Below, piece by piece: positions 1 to 5,395 of a DNA stretch of 5,526 bases. The stretch is from the NCBI GenBank assembly GCA_010671975.1, contig JAAHIA010000338.1:1-5526 (forward strand). Direction: 5' to 3'. The notes below the pieces were generated by a model, which saw only the letters and a program-made list of their open reading frames with translations, was not told the DNA's origin and searched no databases. Origin of the DNA: Leptolyngbya sp. SIO4C1. GTDB taxonomy: Bacteria; Cyanobacteriota; Cyanobacteriia; Phormidesmidales; Phormidesmidaceae. Position numbers and translations under genes: made by a program. Numbering within the stretch: position 1 is the first letter of the stretch; each line of letters starts with the position of its first letter.

Positions 1-128
1 CACAACCAATCGTGACCCTGACCCGGCGATGGCCTCGCGCAAACAACACGAGAAACGAGCCTATCGTCTGGAGTTCAGAGTACTAACGTACTCATACGCG
101 CCTGAATAACTTTTGTCAGTCAATCAGG
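1..128. other. Left edge, no confident gene; one hairpin
   Basis: One + strand frame is open from base 2 to a TAA at 107-109 and could be the last 35 codons of an upstream gene. Its translation matches no family I recognise and it has no visible start. A perfect 6-bp stem (78-83 with 88-93, loop TAAC) lies near its end, with a weak outer stem (TTCAG with CTGAA at 102-106), but no clear T-tract follows. The frame of the downstream FGE-like ORF is closed by TAA at 84-86. Clear similarity to the second FGE-like gene begins only at about 129, so this segment replaces the missing 5' part of that gene. Confidence 0.3.
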
Positions 129-146
129 TGGCGGGCAGTAGCTGCG

Positions 147-737
147 ATGTCTCAGGTCAAACGAGAGCTAGATCCTGACCCGTCTGAGTTCAAAGGCGAT
201 CGCAACCCCGTTGAGCAGGTGTCTTGGTACGACGCCGTGGAGTTCTGCGACAGGCTCACCCTTCAGACCAATCGTCAGTATCGTCTTCCTACCGAGGCGG
301 AATGGGAATATGCCTGCCGTGCTGGGACGAGCACCCCGTTTTACTTTGGCGAAACCCTATCTACTGATATTGCCAACTACAACGGTGCCGGTGAAGAATA
401 TGGCGCTTATGGCCCTGGTAGCCAAGGCGAATATCGCCGGAAAACGACACCGGTTGATCAGTTTGAAGGTGCCAATGCTTATGGCCTTCATGACATGCAC
501 GGCAATGTCTGGGAATGGTGTCAAGACCATTGGCATGAAAATTATGAAGGTGCTCCGACTGATGGCAGTGCCTGGTTGACCGATGACGAAGAGACACCTC
601 GCATCCTACGTGGCGGCTCCTGGTACTACAATCCTAGGAATTGCCGCTCCGCGTATCGCAACGACGTTACGCCCGACCTCCGCGACGTCAATGTCGGTTT
701 TCGAGTTGTATGTTCTGCGCCCAGGGCTCTTCCGTAA
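147..737 (+). CDS. 5'-truncated FGE-sulfatase/C-type-lectin protein with DGR-like variable C-terminus (possible pseudogene)
   Basis: This 196-residue ORF is the C-terminal two thirds of an FGE-sulfatase (SUMF1/DUF323) domain. Visible family motifs are RLPTEAEWEYACR (46-58), DMHGNVWEWCQD (116-127) and RGGSWYYNPRNCRSAYR (155-171), ending in GFRVVCSAPR. It is closely related to the full-length protein at 1529-2470, but lacks the N-terminal ~121 residues, including the MVLIPSGTFIMGS opening of the domain. The ATG at 147 lies inside the alignable region. In-frame codons upstream (129-146) still read WRAVAA, as in the full-length copy, and a stop at 84-86 closes the frame. No Shine-Dalgarno sequence precedes the ATG. 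The first of the two copper-binding Cys of true FGE is Tyr161, with only Cys166 present, so oxidase activity is not expected. The C-terminus (about 159-183) is the putative DGR variable region. A truncated fold is unlikely to be stable, so I read this as a decaying DGR target, though expression cannot be excluded. Confidence 0.8.
   Translation: MSQVKRELDPDPSEFKGDRNPVEQVSWYDAVEFCDRLTLQTNRQYRLPTEAEWEYACRAGTSTPFYFGETLSTDIANYNGAGEEYGAYGPGSQGEYRRKTTPVDQFEGANAYGLHDMHGNVWEWCQDHWHENYEGAPTDGSAWLTDDEETPRILRGGSWYYNPRNCRSAYRNDVTPDLRDVNVGFRVVCSAPRALP
609..732 (+). repeat. Putative DGR variable region, copy 1 (VR1)
   Basis: This segment aligns codon for codon with 2342-2465. In the 25 codons at 621-695 I count 28 base differences by hand: 11 at codon position 1, 13 at position 2 and 4 at position 3. 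In the 46 codons at 444-581 the same comparison gives 32 differences, 20 of them at position 3. The changed codons (such as tac/agc, aat/ctt, gtc/aac) are those expected if a template carries AAC or AAT there. The block 694-732 is identical in both copies and would act as the 3' initiation-of-mutagenic-homology end. DGR assignment is inferred from this pattern and from knowledge that many cyanobacterial DGR targets are FGE-type lectin folds. Confidence 0.7.
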
Positions 738-756
738 CCCTTTACCCTCTTTTCCT

Positions 757-801
757 CGCCCCTAGGCTCTGCCTGGGCGGAACCCCTGAGGCTCCGCCTC
801 A
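757..801. repeat. REP-like double hairpin, 3' side of the transposase
   Basis: Two stem-loops lie side by side between the first FGE-like gene and the transposase stop codon. The first pairs CGCCC (757-761) and AGGC (764-767) with GCCTGGGCG (771-779) around a TCT loop, with CT bulged. The second pairs TGAGGC (787-792) with GCCTCA (796-801) around a TCC loop. The shared AGGC-nnn-GCCT core also occurs in the hairpin at 1360-1372 upstream of the transposase. Short paired palindromes next to a RAYT gene are the known genomic setting of REP sequences. The element could also help to terminate the two converging genes, although there is no T-tract. Confidence 0.6.
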
Positions 802-810
802 CCTAGCGCC

Positions 811-1347
811 TCACCCAATGATCGTCACATCCAATAACCCCGGTTCGCCCATATAATTCCGATAGCTGGAATACCGCCAATGCGCCGGATTATCCACATA
901 TCCACGCTTCACCGGATTGTTATGAATATAGTCCAGTTTCTGCTTCAGCATCGCCTCTGACGCAATCATCTTAGGATGAAACCCTTCTTGCCAAAGTTGG
1001 TAACGTTGCCCTGTTTTATGCTTTAGCTTCGCTGCTTTTAATCGCGTCAGCCAGTAGCTTTTTGACTGATTCGCTTGCAGCCAATCCACAATAGAGCGAG
1101 CCGTAAAAGATTTGAAATTGCCGACTTCTTTCGATAGGTCGTCTGCGATCGCAATCAAGTGCAGATGATTTTCCATGATCACGTAGCTGTAGAGCGTGAG
1201 TCTTTTCTGGGCTTGCAGGAATTGGAGTGAGTTCAGCAAGATTGCGACCAGCTCTGGCTTGCTGAAGATGGGCATCCATTCAACGGTGGAGCAGGTAATG
1301 AAATGAGGCTGCGTGTTGAGGAGGACTCGATAGCGTGAGCGACCCAT
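811..1347 (-). CDS. REP-associated tyrosine transposase (RAYT, IS200/IS605-like Y1 transposase)
   Basis: RAYTs are single-strand DNA nucleases that bind and cleave REP hairpins with an HUH active site and one catalytic Tyr. From the start chosen here the protein is 178 residues. It begins MGRSRYR and continues PHFITCSTVEW, a usual RAYT opening. The HUH motif is HLH at 61-63, within YVIMENHLHLIA. The catalytic Tyr is probably Y140 in the hallmark LDYIHNNPVKRGYV, followed by PAHWRYSSYRNY. Length and motifs match an intact family member. The frame extends upstream to an ATG at 1431, but that would add 28 residues encoded by a hairpin-forming repeat, so the ATG at 1347 is preferred; no strong Shine-Dalgarno sequence marks it. 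REP-like hairpins flank the gene at 757-801 and 1358-1401. It lies opposite to its neighbours and seems to be an insertion or domesticated element rather than part of an operon. Confidence 0.9.
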   Translation of the reverse strand: MGRSRYRVLLNTQPHFITCSTVEWMPIFSKPELVAILLNSLQFLQAQKRLTLYSYVIMENHLHLIAIADDLSKEVGNFKSFTARSIVDWLQANQSKSYWLTRLKAAKLKHKTGQRYQLWQEGFHPKMIASEAMLKQKLDYIHNNPVKRGYVDNPAHWRYSSYRNYMGEPGLLDVTIIG

Positions 1348-1357
1348 TGTTGTGCGG

Positions 1358-1401
1358 AGGAGGCAGAGCCTCTTTAGAGTTCCCAGCCGGAGACTGGCAA
1401 C
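1358..1401. repeat. REP-like double hairpin, 5' side of the transposase
   Basis: Stem GAGGC (1360-1364) pairs with GCCTC (1368-1372) around AGA. The neighbouring stem GTTCCCAG (1379-1386) pairs with CTGGCAAC (1394-1401), 7 of 8 positions complementary, around a 7-base loop. Together they form a two-hairpin unit like that at 757-801. The unit lies just upstream of the preferred transposase start and is read through by the longer, less likely start at 1431. It may be the substrate of the adjacent RAYT or a hairpin controlling its expression. Confidence 0.55.
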
Positions 1402-1528
1402 TAGACCAACGCTGCGGTATCCAAAAATCAAACTGAGTCAGCTACTTTGGTAGGGCAACCGAAAACTTAGCTGGCTCATCTCAGTTAGGCAGCACCTCAA
1501 AATTTCAGCATTTCTAGGGCGCGAGAAC
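1402..1528. other. Intergenic gap before the full-length FGE-like gene
   Basis: These 127 bases separate the transposase-side hairpins from the ATG at 1529. I see no convincing sigma-70-type promoter. Only a weak purine stretch (GCGAGAA at 1521-1527) lies just before the start, too close to be a good ribosome binding site. Whatever drives the downstream gene must lie here or further upstream. Confidence 0.3.
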
Positions 1529-2470
1529 ATGAATAACGACGAAGTCACAATACACAGTAATGACAAAGTCACAATATACGCTGTAGGTTCAGCTTCCGCT
1601 TCAGTGACGGCAGGTTCGGTTACTCTTGTTCCAACTTCAGCTGGCGGTCGCAGCATCGTACTTCGCCGCACCCCGCGCACTGCTCGAGGCTATATCGAAC
1701 CTCTTCTGGAGATTGCTGATGCTCTTCCCCTTCATATGGTGCTTATCCCCAGTGGCACCTTTATCATGGGCTCCCCGGAGGATGAACCAGAGCGCGAAGA
1801 GCGCGAAGGCCCTCAGCACGAGGTGACAGTGCCTCAGTTCTTCATAGGTCAATATCCAATCACCCAGGCCCAGTGGCGAGCCGTTGCAGCCCTACCCCGA
1901 GTTGAGCGAAAGCTCAATCCTGACCCTTCTAGCTTCAAAGGCGATAACCATCCCGTTGAGCGGGTGACCTGGTATGAGGCTGTCGAATTCTGCCAGCGTC
2001 TAGTAGAGCACACAGGGCGTGAGTATCGCCTACCCACTGAGGCTGAGTGGGAATATGCCTGTCGTGCCGGTACGACGACCCCTTTCTATTTCGGTAAAAC
2101 CCTCACCACCGAGGTTGCTAATTACAACGGCAAATCTACCTACAACGACGGTCCTAAAGGCGAATACCGTCAAACCACGACACCAGTAGACCACTTTGGC
2201 ATTGCCAACGCCTTTGGCCTCAGCGACATGCACGGTAACGTCTACGAATGGTGTCAAGACCACTATCATCGCAGCTATGAAGGTGCCCCGACTGATGGCA
2301 GCGCTTGGCTAACCAGTGACGGAAAAGCAACACGTGTCCGACGTGGCGGCTCCCGGCTCAGCCTTCCTATGCTTTGCCGCTCCGCTTTCCGCTACCCCTA
2401 TACGCCCGTGAGCCGCGGCAACAGCATCGGTTTTCGAGTTGTATGTTCTGCGCCCAGGGCTCTTCAGTAG
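1529..2470 (+). CDS. FGE-sulfatase/C-type-lectin domain protein, probable DGR target (variable protein)
   Basis: This 313-residue protein has a short N-terminal extension (1-67) followed by a complete FGE-sulfatase domain (about 68-307). Landmarks are MVLIPSGTFIMGS (70-82), ITQAQWRAV (111-119), RLPTEAEWEYACR (167-179), DMHGNVYEWCQD (233-244), RRGGS (271-275) and GFRVVC (301-306). True FGE has two copper-binding Cys five residues apart (GGSYxCxxxxC). Here the first is Ser278 and only Cys283 remains, so it should not oxidise sulfatase Cys residues. The fold is also the ligand-binding scaffold of many DGR variable proteins, and the C-terminal segment (276-300) shows DGR-like variation against the first copy. 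A displayed, diversified binding role is inferred; the ligand is unknown. The extension holds a two-fold 8-residue repeat (NDEVTIHS, NDKVTIYA) and is rich in Ser, Thr and Val, with no signal peptide or membrane segment. The ATG lacks a strong ribosome binding site. Confidence 0.88.
   Translation: MNNDEVTIHSNDKVTIYAVGSASASVTAGSVTLVPTSAGGRSIVLRRTPRTARGYIEPLLEIADALPLHMVLIPSGTFIMGSPEDEPEREEREGPQHEVTVPQFFIGQYPITQAQWRAVAALPRVERKLNPDPSSFKGDNHPVERVTWYEAVEFCQRLVEHTGREYRLPTEAEWEYACRAGTTTPFYFGKTLTTEVANYNGKSTYNDGPKGEYRQTTTPVDHFGIANAFGLSDMHGNVYEWCQDHYHRSYEGAPTDGSAWLTSDGKATRVRRGGSRLSLPMLCRSAFRYPYTPVSRGNSIGFRVVCSAPRALQ
1535..1582 (+). repeat. Tandem 24-base repeat within the N-terminus of the FGE-like gene
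   Basis: Two adjacent 24-base units (1535-1558 and 1559-1582) share the block AAGTCACAATA and encode NDEVTIHS and NDKVTIYA. The alternating polar and beta-branched residues continue into ASVTAGSVTLVP, suggesting a short beta-rich or linker segment ahead of the lectin-like domain. The first FGE-like copy lacks this whole part. Confidence 0.6.
2342..2465 (+). repeat. Putative DGR variable region, copy 2 (VR2)
   Basis: This is the counterpart of 609-732. Variable codons fall at 2354-2428 and are interleaved with unchanged ones: cct at 2366, tgccgctcc at 2375-2383, cgc at 2390 and 2414, and acgccc at 2402-2407. The last 39 bases (2427-2465) are identical to copy 1, third codon positions included, whereas the gene body has drifted at silent sites. 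Eighteen of the 28 differences have A in one copy; the remainder fit a template A changed in both. A template repeat is not present on either strand of the window. Confidence 0.7.
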
Positions 2471-2625
2471 CTCTTTATCCTTTTACATTCTACAGAGAAA
2501 AATAAATCTTCAGTACCTGCTAGTGTCTAAGGAAACTGACTTGTGATCTCGACCATCAAATAGCTACAGCTTCAAATTCAAATTGCGATCGCATCTCTAC
2601 CTAACTCCTGACTCCCACACAAAAA
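2471..2625. other. Intergenic region after the FGE-like gene
   Basis: The first ~18 bases after the stop resemble the sequence after the first FGE-like gene (CTTTA and TCC/CCC blocks), so the duplicated unit extends slightly past the stop codons. The rest is A/T-rich, holds a HIP1 octamer at 2585-2592, and shows no gene, strong hairpin or REP unit that I can support. Confidence 0.4.
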
Positions 2626-2835
2626 TCAAAAATCTGAAAAACCAGAATTCGACGTCAGACTGTCTCCATTCAGCCGAACCTTACGGGGCAGCAGCAGGCG
2701 CTCAAACTCGGCTTCGCGCTTGAGCCTTTCGATGCTGTTGCGGCTCGGTCGGTAAGCCTCAAGTCGGCGAGGCACTGGCCGGACCATAGGACGCTGCTGA
2801 ACTGACTGATGCGGCATCGCTTGAGTGCTGGTCAT
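2626..2835 (-). CDS. Small hypothetical protein, basic
   Basis: This 69-residue ORF begins MTSTQAMPHQSVQQRPM and has a Pro/Arg-rich first half followed by a basic, probably helical segment (SRNSIERLKREAEFERLLL) and PRKVRLNGD. I do not recognise a named family. The ATG at 2835 is chosen because GGGAG lies 11 bases upstream on the - strand; a longer frame starting at 2880 has no such support. Codon choice (GAG, CGC, CTG, CCC) resembles the large regulator gene nearby rather than random sequence. There is no signal peptide, membrane segment or Cys. It is divergent from the regulator, with about 226 bases between the two starts. It could be a soluble nucleic-acid-binding or adaptor protein, but no function can be assigned. 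Confidence 0.5.
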   Translation of the reverse strand: MTSTQAMPHQSVQQRPMVRPVPRRLEAYRPSRNSIERLKREAEFERLLLPRKVRLNGDSLTSNSGFSDF

Positions 2836-2963
2836 CGTTAAAGCTGCTCCCACGTGTCTGCTTCTGACCTGTGATAGCACATCTTTTAGGTGGGTAAATG
2901 CTAAAACCCCGAAGGTTAAGTTTGAGCGAACTTTTGCTTTACTAACAAAGAATTAGCTTACGC

Positions 2964-2977
2964 TGAAGCTTGAAGCT
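2964..2977. repeat. Perfect 7-base tandem repeat upstream of the regulator
   Basis: TGAAGCT occurs twice back to back (2964-2970, 2971-2977), about 85 bases before the GTG start. OmpR-family proteins often bind short direct repeats, but those are usually 10-11 bases apart in register. An autoregulatory site is possible and weakly supported. Confidence 0.25.
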
Positions 2978-3038
2978 CCGATGGGCAATAGCAGCTGCTC
3001 AACTATGGCAATGAGCGCTATTGTAATGGCAAGGAGGA

Positions 3039-3061
3039 GCAGCTTAGGAGGGCTAACCTGC
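3039..3061 (+). promoter_or_regulatory. Shine-Dalgarno sequence inside a hairpin abutting the GTG start
   Basis: AGGAGGG (3046-3052) is a strong ribosome binding site, with nine bases between it and the GTG at 3062; this fixes the start of the regulator. The same stretch can fold: GCAG (3039-3042) pairs with CTGC (3058-3061) and TTAG (3044-3047) with CTAA (3053-3056), with one C-C mismatch and GAGGG (3048-3052) in the loop. The stem ends exactly at the start codon. It may present the site or limit ribosome access. A second purine-rich block (AAGGAGGAG at 3031-3039) precedes it without a start codon at proper distance. Confidence 0.55.
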
Positions 3062-5395
3062 GTGAGAATCCTAATCGCTGAAGCGGACGATCTCACAGCT
3101 AAGTCGCTGGCAAACATTCTAGAATCTCAAAACTACGCTGTGGATGTGACCGATAGCGGTCAGGCGGCGTGGGATCTGATTGAGCTGTTTGACTATGACT
3201 TGGTGATCGCTGAGGTAGAGCTGCCTCAGCTCAATGGCGTCGAACTCTGTAAGCAGCTGCGATCGCACCGCTACCACATGCCGCTGCTGCTAACTGGCAA
3301 AGACAGCAGTCACGACAAGGCGGTTGGGCTTGATGCCGGCGCTGATGACTACGTCGTGCGTCCCTGCGACGATGAAGAACTGATGGCGCGCGTCCGGGCG
3401 CTGCTGCGCCGCGCCAGTCAAGATGCTTCACCAGTTTTGGTTTGGGGAGCGCTACAGCTTGATCCCGGTACGCACGAGGTGAGCTACGATCACCAGCCCT
3501 TCTCGCTTACCCCAAAAGAGTCAGCACTGCTGGAGCTGCTGCTGCGCAATCCGCGTCGGGTATTCAGCTGCGGCATGGTTTTGGAGCACCTATGGGCTTA
3601 CGAAGATGCGCCTGGTGAAGAAGCTGTCCGCACTCACGTCAAGTGCATTCGCCAGAAGCTCAAAGCCGCCGGCGCACCGGCCAACCTAATTGAGACCGTC
3701 TACGGCATCGGCTACCGGCTAAGAAACCGCGACAGCCGCCGTCCACCCAAGGCAGCTAAGGCGCAGCCGGGCAAGCAGCAAACTATTCAAGCGCTAGAAA
3801 CCGTCTGGCAGCGTTTTCAGCCGCGCATGCAGGAGCAAATCGAAGTCATTGAGCGGGCCATTACGGCGCTCGATCAGGGCTTTTTAGCCCCAACCATGCG
3901 AGAAGAGGCGGAGCGCGAAGCCCATTCTCTAGCGGGCGCGCTCGGCACCTTTGGCCTGCCGACTGGCTCAACGCTAGCGCGTGATTTAGAACACTGGCTC
4001 TGTGTTGAAACCACGCTGCGGCCGCAGCATGCCTACGATCTTAAGCAGCTGGTACAGCAGCTACGGCAGCTGATTGAGCAGCGCTCAGCGACGCCAGCAG
4101 CGACCAGTGATCCCCCTGAGGCTGCCTACCTGCTGGTTATCGACACCGACCAAAACTGTCTGCCGCTGCTGCTACACGAGGCTCGACAGCACAGCTATCA
4201 GATCAAGATGGCTGCCTCGCTCAGCCAGGCTCAAGAGATCTTGAACCAGCAGTCGCCGGTCGCTGTCGTCATCGACCCAGATATTGACGTAGCCCCCAAG
4301 CAGCTAGAGGGCTTCATCAAGCGCCTGACATCAGCCGTCCCGGCCGTGCCGGTGATTGTCCTCACCCGGCAAGAGGGGCTGAGCAATCGCCTTAAAGTGA
4401 GCCGCTTAGGCATCAGCCGCTTTCTCCACAAACCGATGCCGGCCGCTCAGATTTTAGAAGTGGTCAATCAGGTCCTGCAGCAGCACTACCCGCCCACCGC
4501 CAAAATTTTGATCGTAGATGACGACCCGGTTGTGCTCAATACGCTAACGGCGCTGCTGACGCCCTGGGGATTTAGCGTGACGACGCTGGCTAATCCGCGC
4601 AAATTTTTAGACGTGCTCAATCAGGTGTACCCCGATCTGCTGATTTTAGACATTAAGATGCCGCACATCAGCGGCATTGAGCTATGTCAGGTGGTACGCA
4701 ACGACCCGCGCTGGAGTACGCTACCAATCATTTTTCTAACCGCGCACACGACTTCTGATGTCGTCACTCAGGTATTTACGCTGGGGGCCGACGACTTTGT
4801 CAGCAAGCCCGTTGCAGGTCCAGAACTGGTGGTGCGAATTTTGAATCGCCTGGAGCGGGTCAAGCTGCTACAGCGGCTAGCCAATGTCGATCCGCTCACC
4901 GGCGTTTTGAACCGGCAAAAGTCTAAGCAGGAGCTAGAGGCGCGTCTGAGCATTGCTGAGCGCTACGGCCAGCCCTTTGCGCTGGCCGTCATCGACCTGG
5001 ATCAGCTCAGGCAAATTAACCGTCAGTACAGCCATGAAACGGGCGATAGCCTGCTCAGGCAGTTTGGGCGACGCCTGCAGCAAACTTTTCGCGCTGAAGA
5101 TGTGATTGGCCGCTGGGGGGGCGAAGAATTTGTCGTAGGGATGTACGGCATGACAGCAGAAGCCGGTAAGCGTCGCCTACTGAGCCTGCTGCAAGAATTT
5201 TCTGCTCACTCACTGCTGCCCAGCTATCAGCCGAGTATTCGACTGAGCTTTTGCGCCGGCATTGCCCATTACCCAGACGCCGGTGAGACGGTGCACCTGC
5301 TGTATCAGCGAGCCGAGCAGTCGCTCCAGCAGGCCAAGCAGCTAGGTAGGGGCCATATACTTGCGGTATCTCCTTGTCTAACAGCCCAATGCTAA
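3062..5395 (+). CDS. Hybrid response regulator/diguanylate cyclase: REC-winged helix-HPt-REC-REC-GGDEF
   Basis: The 777-residue cytoplasmic protein starts at GTG 3062 because AGGAGGG lies at ideal distance and VRILIAEADD is a normal receiver N-terminus; an ATG at 2981 would add 27 unrelated residues. REC1 (1-117) has Glu51 at the phospho-acceptor Asp position, Arg100 for the Lys and Ala8 in the acidic pocket, so it is probably not phosphorylated. An OmpR/PhoB winged helix follows (about 124-221, ending TVYGIGYRLRN), then a Pro/Lys linker and an HPt domain (241-343) with His288 in AHSLAGALGTFG. REC2 (356-473) has Asp361, Asp363, Asp405, Thr435 and Lys457. REC3 (480-597) has Asp486, Asp487, Asp530, Thr560 and Lys582. 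The GGDEF domain (605-769) has Asp645, an RxxD I-site (677-680) and GGEEF (686-690), so cyclic-di-GMP synthesis with product inhibition is expected. Phosphate passing among HPt, REC2 and REC3 is inferred. The stop overlaps the next start. Confidence 0.92.
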   Translation: MRILIAEADDLTAKSLANILESQNYAVDVTDSGQAAWDLIELFDYDLVIAEVELPQLNGVELCKQLRSHRYHMPLLLTGKDSSHDKAVGLDAGADDYVVRPCDDEELMARVRALLRRASQDASPVLVWGALQLDPGTHEVSYDHQPFSLTPKESALLELLLRNPRRVFSCGMVLEHLWAYEDAPGEEAVRTHVKCIRQKLKAAGAPANLIETVYGIGYRLRNRDSRRPPKAAKAQPGKQQTIQALETVWQRFQPRMQEQIEVIERAITALDQGFLAPTMREEAEREAHSLAGALGTFGLPTGSTLARDLEHWLCVETTLRPQHAYDLKQLVQQLRQLIEQRSATPAATSDPPEAAYLLVIDTDQNCLPLLLHEARQHSYQIKMAASLSQAQEILNQQSPVAVVIDPDIDVAPKQLEGFIKRLTSAVPAVPVIVLTRQEGLSNRLKVSRLGISRFLHKPMPAAQILEVVNQVLQQHYPPTAKILIVDDDPVVLNTLTALLTPWGFSVTTLANPRKFLDVLNQVYPDLLILDIKMPHISGIELCQVVRNDPRWSTLPIIFLTAHTTSDVVTQVFTLGADDFVSKPVAGPELVVRILNRLERVKLLQRLANVDPLTGVLNRQKSKQELEARLSIAERYGQPFALAVIDLDQLRQINRQYSHETGDSLLRQFGRRLQQTFRAEDVIGRWGGEEFVVGMYGMTAEAGKRRLLSLLQEFSAHSLLPSYQPSIRLSFCAGIAHYPDAGETVHLLYQRAEQSLQQAKQLGRGHILAVSPCLTAQC

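Noticed and set aside
361..597. Antisense and shifted-frame ORFs overlapping the FGE-like, transposase and regulator genes
   Set aside because: They are shadows of well-supported genes, with no family motifs and no ribosome binding sites.
1348..1431. Longer transposase N-terminus from the ATG at 1431 (- strand)
   Set aside because: The extra 28 codons run through the REP-like hairpins, and family members begin near MGRSRYR, so the ATG at 1347 is more likely.
738..1528. Template repeat or DGR reverse transcriptase between the two variable genes
   Set aside because: The only gene here is the RAYT transposase; neither strand contains a second copy of the 39-base block or the adenine-rich variable segment.
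2626..2660. Terminator at the end of the small - strand gene
   Set aside because: A TCTG/CAGA stem of four pairs followed by T-rich sequence exists, but it is too weak and overlaps the coding end.
2990..2999. AGCAGCTGCT palindrome as an operator
   Set aside because: A single 10-base palindrome with no second site or promoter nearby is easily found by chance.
2981..3061. ATG start at 2981 for the large regulator
   Set aside because: No ribosome binding site at that ATG, the 27 added residues do not belong to a receiver fold, and a strong Shine-Dalgarno sequence sits ahead of GTG 3062.
196..3266. GCGATCGC octamers as regulatory sites
   Set aside because: HIP1 is an abundant genome-wide motif in cyanobacteria and occurs here in coding and non-coding sequence alike; it is useful only as a taxonomic hint.
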